Assembly (NCBI GenBank): GCA_027622555.1
Contig: JAQBYJ010000035.1
Location: 1 to 46,290 of the forward strand
Direction of reading: 5' to 3'
DNA from: Verrucomicrobiota bacterium
Lineage (GTDB): Bacteria > Verrucomicrobiota > Verrucomicrobiia > Opitutales > UBA2995
DNA: 46,290 bases
The stretch's first letter is position 1. Each line of letters starts with the position of its first letter. Positions 40,955-46,290 of the stretch are shown here, piece by piece. A program made the position numbers and the translations under genes. Below the pieces are notes generated by a model that was not told where the DNA came from, ran no database searches, and saw only the letters and a program-made list of their open reading frames with translations.

Positions 40955-43900
40955 TTAATGATTGAAAATGAATGCCGAATTATTGATCAGTGCCCAGGCA
41001 AGGTCCTGGGCTGCGGTTAGTCGACGATTGCCATTCTGCTGAACGGAATACAGCACATCGCTACGCATTTGAACGAGAGCCGGGGCGTCGGGAACCGGAC
41101 GTTCGGCCCACCCAAGTGCCATCTTGAGCGATTCCATCTTTTCGTCGACTGGGAACGGGTTTTGCGCTTTTACCCATTCAAATCGTTTGGCCAGGTAGTC
41201 GGGATCCTGATACTTATACCATTCGTTGATTGTGGAAATTTCGTCTTCCTGTCTAAGTTCCGGCGCTTTGCCAAGGATGGCTGATATACCTGACGGTAAA
41301 CCTAAATTCAGAGGGTCGGTTGAGTCGGTTGTAAAGATGCGAAACTTTCCAATTGGAAATTCACCGTCAGAATAACGACAGTCAATGGTGACAGTTAAAA
41401 GGAGACCTTCTTCGTCTACGACCAGTGGCTGATCCAGTTTCAGACGAATCCAATGGGGACGTCGTTCCTGCCCTCCGATAGCCCAGGCCTTGTCGTTTCG
41501 TTCCCGATCGCCGTTGATGACGTTTTTTGCAACAAATCCTTCTTCAGTATAGTCGGCAGTAACATCAACAAACTTTAAAGCGGTACCTTTCGCAGCTTCC
41601 GGATCCTTTCGATAATCGACACTCATTTCAGACAGAACAAAATTTCCGCTTTCATTGAGACCAGGTCCAAAGCCCGGTAACGAATCATCTACCAAAGCTT
41701 CCAGCATGAACCCGCTGATCGTTTTATCCTTAACAGGAATGGTTAACGTATAATCGATATTTTTCCCAATTTCTCCTGAAGCCAGAAGGGAGGCATCTTT
41801 ATTGATCGTGAGCTTGATACCTTTAGGATTCGCTTCGGCCTTCTCGGGGACTAATGGATCCCATCGTGTCAAAAACCGATCGTCGGTCAGCGCGTCGAAT
41901 GCAGTGGCTTGGTTGGATGGCAATTGATTATACTCAAAGTCGGCCAAGGATTTTTCAGTGATCGCAATCTGTTTGTTCCGCTCTTTTTTCGCTGTGGCTT
42001 TTTTCGCTGTGTACTCCGGCGTATACTCATCCACATCGAATTGCGCGTGACTAATATTTTGAAAACGTTGAGCATCCAATGCGGCCTTTCGATACACCCA
42101 ATCTCTTTCCATTTCAGCGAGTTGATCAACCAGGGTAATGTGGTCATCTTCAATGAGGCTCCAATTGTTTTGAACCACCTCTATCTCCGTTTCGCTGGGA
42201 TTTCGGTTCAGCACACGCAGGTATAATTTATCGATCAGCTGTCGATCGTCAGGCTCCGTTTTTACCAATTTTGAAATCGCGTTCCTTGGATCGCCAACTG
42301 CCTCTGCAATAGAGGGACCGCTCAGAAGAGACATGACTGCCCCGAGCTGGACGTCGTTTTGGCGGTCACACTCACAGGCCGACTCGCGGGACGGACGTCC
42401 CAGGGTGGCGAGAAATCCGCTTTGAGTATCAAGCTGGGCATCGGCAAGCTGCGCGGCCCGCATACCCGGCTTGGCTCCTGGAATGTTGGGTGTGGCACCG
42501 GTTACTGAGTAGACAGCATCAAAGATAACTTCGGCAGGAAGTCGACGAGCTTTACCGTGGGAGTAATTGATCTCATCGTCCTCGTTAAATGAATTTGTGC
42601 GGAAGGAAAGCTGGTAGATGCGTGAGTTACAAATCTCGCTTATCAACGCGCGAACATTGAATCCGGAATCTATTAAAAACCCGGTCAGGTAATTTAGTAA
42701 CTCGGGATTAGTGGGTGGGTTTCCTGCGCGAATGTCGTCTATGGGTTCGATGATACCCGTGCCGGTAAGGTAACCCCAAATTCGGTTGGCATAACTCTTG
42801 GCAAAAAATTGATTGTCTTCCGCAGTTATCCACGCAGCTAACTGCTCCCGACGCGAGGGTTCCCAGGATTTTTTATCACCCAAAGCATTGGTAGAAATAG
42901 TCTTGGGGGTAGCTGGAAACGGGAAGGTGGGTTCGGCGATTTCTCCGGTGACAATGTTGGTAACACTACCTTTCAAAATATCCGAAATTACTTCATAGAG
43001 CGGTGTTGCATTATCGACGGCGCTTCCGCCGATATCCTCTTTTGCCGCATTCTTTTTATCACGGTCCAATCCGATCTGCGAAAAGAAAGCTGCGGTCTGA
43101 TAATAATTATCCACATTCCATTTCTCAAATGGGTGGTCGTGGCATTTGTTGCAATTGAAGCGCGTTGCTAGAAAAAGGTGAGTGGTATTTTCAACCAACT
43201 CTTCAGGTGTGCGAAGGATCTTGTAGTAGGAGGCCGGTGGATTTTCTTTATTCGATCCCGTCGCAGTAAGGATGGAATAAACAAAATCATCGTATGGTTT
43301 GTTTTCTTCGACCTGGCCACGAATCCAGTCGCGAAATAATTGAGCGCCTTCCTTTCCAAGAAACTTCGAATTGACCTGAAGCATGTCGGCCCACTTGTTG
43401 CTCCAGTGGTCGACAAAGTCGGGGGACCCAATTAACGAATCAATAACCGCTGCCCGTTTTTCTTGCGAAGGACGTTGATCCGCCAGAAACGTTGTAACTT
43501 CGTCGGAGCTGGGTGGCAGCCCGGTCAAATCAAGATGGATACGGCGGATAAACTCGGAATCAGTGGTTAACTCAGAAGGCAAGATCTTCAGTCGTTTCCA
43601 TTTGGAAGAAACGAGTTTATCTATTTCATTCCAGGTTTCCGGTTCTTCCCATACGAAGCCAGTCCGGTCACCCATCACCGTAACCGTGGTAGCAGCGTAG
43701 GCTCCTTCGTAACGGGCCAATATCGGTGCCTCGCCTCGGCGAATGGTTGTAATAAGTCCGAAGTCGTCCGCTTCAGCGACTTCGATGTTTCCAATTTCGA
43801 TAAAGGATTCCTGAGTAACATCCCGCTGAGATCCATTCGCGTAATGCGCAATAATGCGCATCTGCTGGCTGGACCCGATGGTTTGAATAACGGGGTTTTG

Positions 43901-46141
43901 AGGCAATAGCTCGATCCGGCTTACCTTTTCAGATTGGGTATTCAAAACGGCGCCATTGGAAATCCAATTACGAACAGTCTCGTAGTAATCAGAACCCACC
44001 TCGGTCACCATACCTCCCTCGTGCGGAACGGCGCCTGTTGATTTAAGAAGCATCAACGAATCGTCCGGGGAGGCGAAGTTTAGCCGGCGAGCTGCGTGAT
44101 CGTCGCTAAAGGCACGAACATCATACACGCTGTCGTACCCGCGCAAACTAAGCTTGAAACCTGCCTTGCCATCCTTGGCCCCGTGACACAGCCCAGCGTT
44201 ACAACCGAGTCGGGTCAGGATAGGATTTACATCAACCAGAAAGTCCGGGTGGTAGGTCGTTTCAAAACCGGTTGAGTTCACCTTGGCCATGGCCTTCTTT
44301 CCTTTAATTGAAGCGGTAAGAGTCGCGCTGCCAGCAGAGTCCGGACGAATAATACCCCGCTTATCAACAGTCGCCACGGAACGGCTGATCGACCATTCAA
44401 CTTCGCGGGTAAGGTCTATTGAATCTCCAGATGCCAGTTTTCCCGTAACGAGGATCTGGTTATAGGTCATCGGACCGGTTAATTCGATAGTCGCTGGAGA
44501 AATGGAAATGGAGCTCAGTCGTTGAGCATCTGCTAAGACGTTTGAACCGACACTCGCCTTCCCTTTTTTTAAATTGATGGGATTGTTGGGACGTTTAAGC
44601 TCAGATTTTGCCAGGGTAGCGGAATCGGTGACCTGCACTGGAATCCATGTTTTTAGTAACTCTCCTTTCAGCGCATCTATTAAGCGGATACGCCCATCGG
44701 ATGTTCCTGCAGCGATCGTTTTACCATCGGGTGAAAAAGCAACCGAGAAGACTGGTGAATCCACATTCATTGAGTGGAGTAATTCTGCTCCCTTGGTGTG
44801 GAATGCTTCGATCTCAGGTTCAATATTTTTTGTCCCGTCGGGATTTCTTCGTGCGGTTTCAAAAAGCTCCTTCAGTTCTGGAGTAATGCTAGCATCGTAA
44901 TCGGACTTATAGATATTGATCTGCCCTTTGCCGTTTAAACTGGAAACGGCGGCGAAGCTCTTGCCATCGGGTGCAAAGGCAGCGCTCCAAATGCGACCAA
45001 TCATGGCCGGATACTTCCTAATAAGGTTGGCGTTGTCTCCGATCTTTCGATGCGTTTCACGATGCATGCGGTAGATTTGTGGAATGCCATCAGAACCACC
45101 TACCAGGATATGGTCCCACACGGGATGCGAATCGATGGCGTTCATTCCTCCTTTTAGAGCACCAGGTGTAATTGAAGTAATATTGTCGATGAACCGCTCC
45201 GTTTCCACATGCGTAAGCTTGGCACTCATATCTCGGCCAACCGACACAAGATGATCTCCGTTCACGGACCAAGCCGTATCCAGGATCCAATCGTTGTGAC
45301 TGCCCATAAAGAGAATCTCTTCACCATCGGAAACATCGAATGCATGAACCGTGTTGTCCGGTAAACCGTAAGCCAGATAGTTTCCATCTGGAGACCAGCT
45401 GGCTCCATAGGCGGTATCGTAACCCACCGGTTTGGACCGTATAAGTTTACTCTCGGCAACATCCCAAATCTGGATCTCGCCCATACGGCCTGGAAGTCCA
45501 CCGGCCACGGCCAGCATTTGTCCGTCAGGAGAAAAACGAGCACTTTCAATCCGCTCAGACAATCCAACAAGCCGCGTTATCAATCCTGTACCATCCGCCT
45601 TATGGATGAGCACTTCATGAAAACCTGCGACAGCCAGCATTTCGCCATCTGGAGAAAAATCGAGAGAAGTAAGGACCGGAGGCACTGCGTATTGTGGAGG
45701 ATGATCTCTGTCATATCGTTGCTTCGCGTTCTCAGGAGTATCGTCTATGGCGCCTTCCTCAATCCACTTGGTAACCAGTGAAAGTTCGTAAGGAGTAAGT
45801 GGTTCATCCTTCTCAGGCATTTCCGGACGTTCATCACCTTTCTGAAGCGTAACCAGGTCAATCAGGTAACTGAGTTCCGGTTGGTGTGGCACGATAACAG
45901 GCTCACCGCCTTCACCCCCAGCGATCATACTGGCAACGTCGGTAAGAATATAATCTGCTTTAGACCGTGCAGGCTGGTGGCAACCCTGGCACTTCGCTTG
46001 GAAAACGGGGCGGATATGCTCGTAGTAGCTTATGCTATCCGGAAACCCGACTTCAGGCGTCTTTGCCCAATGAGTAAGAGGAGTAAGAAAAACAATTAGA
46101 AATAAGAATCTAAAGTTTTTAGATTTATCGGAGAAAATCAT
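40955..46141 (-). CDS. Giant planctomycete-type cytochrome / WD40 / DUF1549-DUF1553 protein
   Basis: The ATG at 46141 gives 1728 residues with a signal; the frame is open to 46207. In order: PSCyt1 heme motif CQGCH (C51-H55), about seven WD40 repeats (~110-490, units like [12 protein letters not shown] and [15 protein letters not shown]), a Big_2-like domain ([11 protein letters not shown] to ATLTASIKG), a second haem-like CNAGLCH motif, another Ig-like part, DUF1549 with CNKCH ([20 protein letters not shown]), and DUF1553 ([24 protein letters not shown]). The C-terminal ~450 residues include a discoidin/carbohydrate-binding-like beta domain. It is probably a periplasmic multi-haem protein acting with the DUF1501 partner. 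Confidence 0.93.
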   Translation of the reverse strand: MIFSDKSKNFRFLFLIVFLTPLTHWAKTPEVGFPDSISYYEHIRPVFQAKCQGCHQPARSKADYILTDVASMIAGGEGGEPVIVPHQPELSYLIDLVTLQKGDERPEMPEKDEPLTPYELSLVTKWIEEGAIDDTPENAKQRYDRDHPPQYAVPPVLTSLDFSPDGEMLAVAGFHEVLIHKADGTGLITRLVGLSERIESARFSPDGQMLAVAGGLPGRMGEIQIWDVAESKLIRSKPVGYDTAYGASWSPDGNYLAYGLPDNTVHAFDVSDGEEILFMGSHNDWILDTAWSVNGDHLVSVGRDMSAKLTHVETERFIDNITSITPGALKGGMNAIDSHPVWDHILVGGSDGIPQIYRMHRETHRKIGDNANLIRKYPAMIGRIWSAAFAPDGKSFAAVSSLNGKGQINIYKSDYDASITPELKELFETARRNPDGTKNIEPEIEAFHTKGAELLHSMNVDSPVFSVAFSPDGKTIAAGTSDGRIRLIDALKGELLKTWIPVQVTDSATLAKSELKRPNNPINLKKGKASVGSNVLADAQRLSSISISPATIELTGPMTYNQILVTGKLASGDSIDLTREVEWSISRSVATVDKRGIIRPDSAGSATLTASIKGKKAMAKVNSTGFETTYHPDFLVDVNPILTRLGCNAGLCHGAKDGKAGFKLSLRGYDSVYDVRAFSDDHAARRLNFASPDDSLMLLKSTGAVPHEGGMVTEVGSDYYETVRNWISNGAVLNTQSEKVSRIELLPQNPVIQTIGSSQQMRIIAHYANGSQRDVTQESFIEIGNIEVAEADDFGLITTIRRGEAPILARYEGAYAATTVTVMGDRTGFVWEEPETWNEIDKLVSSKWKRLKILPSELTTDSEFIRRIHLDLTGLPPSSDEVTTFLADQRPSQEKRAAVIDSLIGSPDFVDHWSNKWADMLQVNSKFLGKEGAQLFRDWIRGQVEENKPYDDFVYSILTATGSNKENPPASYYKILRTPEELVENTTHLFLATRFNCNKCHDHPFEKWNVDNYYQTAAFFSQIGLDRDKKNAAKEDIGGSAVDNATPLYEVISDILKGSVTNIVTGEIAEPTFPFPATPKTISTNALGDKKSWEPSRREQLAAWITAEDNQFFAKSYANRIWGYLTGTGIIEPIDDIRAGNPPTNPELLNYLTGFLIDSGFNVRALISEICNSRIYQLSFRTNSFNEDDEINYSHGKARRLPAEVIFDAVYSVTGATPNIPGAKPGMRAAQLADAQLDTQSGFLATLGRPSRESACECDRQNDVQLGAVMSLLSGPSIAEAVGDPRNAISKLVKTEPDDRQLIDKLYLRVLNRNPSETEIEVVQNNWSLIEDDHITLVDQLAEMERDWVYRKAALDAQRFQNISHAQFDVDEYTPEYTAKKATAKKERNKQIAITEKSLADFEYNQLPSNQATAFDALTDDRFLTRWDPLVPEKAEANPKGIKLTINKDASLLASGEIGKNIDYTLTIPVKDKTISGFMLEALVDDSLPGFGPGLNESGNFVLSEMSVDYRKDPEAAKGTALKFVDVTADYTEEGFVAKNVINGDRERNDKAWAIGGQERRPHWIRLKLDQPLVVDEEGLLLTVTIDCRYSDGEFPIGKFRIFTTDSTDPLNLGLPSGISAILGKAPELRQEDEISTINEWYKYQDPDYLAKRFEWVKAQNPFPVDEKMESLKMALGWAERPVPDAPALVQMRSDVLYSVQQNGNRRLTAAQDLAWALINNSAFIFNH

Positions 46142-46290
46142 AGTGGGTAGTACTGCAATAGGGTAACAGACAGACCTATTCAATTGTGCGATTCTCCGAA
46201 TGGACACAAGGCATTTCTAGTTAGACCCTGTTCGAAAAGCCGCTGGTTGTCCGTAAAATGCGCATGATAAAGTTTTGGAAAACCAGTATT

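Noticed and set aside
1-46290. tRNA, rRNA, riboswitch or CRISPR array
   Set aside because: No conserved tRNA arms, rRNA segments, known riboswitch cores or regularly spaced repeats were seen on reading both strands. A covariance-model scan was not possible.

Overview
The window looks like a chromosomal segment of a heterotrophic PVC-group bacterium, probably Verrucomicrobiota (Opitutae-like). The case rests on gene content: a planctomycete-type cytochrome/WD40/DUF1549-DUF1553 protein next to a DUF1501 Tat protein, a sulfatase, NIPSNAP and DUF5009 proteins, an Fkp-type fucokinase, TRAP and ABC sugar-acid uptake, and a TonB receptor coupled to a two-kinase module. The lineage is inferred, not proven. 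No rRNA, tRNA or CRISPR array was seen.

Bases 1-1566 form an integron with a broken integrase. A 5' fragment of an integron-type tyrosine recombinase points right. An attI-like site and two small cassettes point left. Each cassette has terminal boxes that are exact reverse complements of each other (GTTAGCC/GGCTAAC and GTTGTGT/ACACAAC), and each ends in a hairpin attC. A second, related platform lies at 10891-12457: an integrase 3' half, an attI-like site with the same spaced motifs, and a BrnT/BrnA toxin-antitoxin cassette whose 3' core box is cut by a group II intron. That integrase is also split by a 224-bp element with imperfect terminal repeats; removing the element exactly restores the reading frame.

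Between the platforms is a patchwork. It holds a duplicated sulfatase tail, a fused antitoxin-toxin ORF, a Phd/VapC module, a GC-rich sulfatase, a LamG-like secreted protein, and a catabolic run (enolase-superfamily enzyme, zinc dehydrogenase, truncated SDR). The run ends in nested mobile elements: a REP-associated Y1 transposase (RAYT) element, a truncated IS481-like element and the group II intron remnant.

From 12775 to 24329 the genes serve sugar-acid metabolism: an aminotransferase, a galactonate-dehydratase-like enzyme, a ribose-type ABC importer, a TRAP transporter operon led by a LarA-family nickel-racemase homologue, and a divergent beta-hydroxyacid dehydrogenase. From 24342 to 29887 a left-pointing operon encodes a TonB-dependent receptor, a YfiR-like periplasmic protein, a CHASE8-like/HAMP histidine kinase and a receiver-first hybrid kinase, the last three with 4-bp ATGA overlaps. 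This looks like a YfiR-type periplasmic switch wired to histidine kinases instead of a diguanylate cyclase.

From 30235 to the end are a DUF5009 membrane protein, the bifunctional fucokinase/GDP-fucose pyrophosphorylase, three serine hydrolases, a Tat-exported NIPSNAP protein, a TPR protein and the DUF1501/cytochrome pair.
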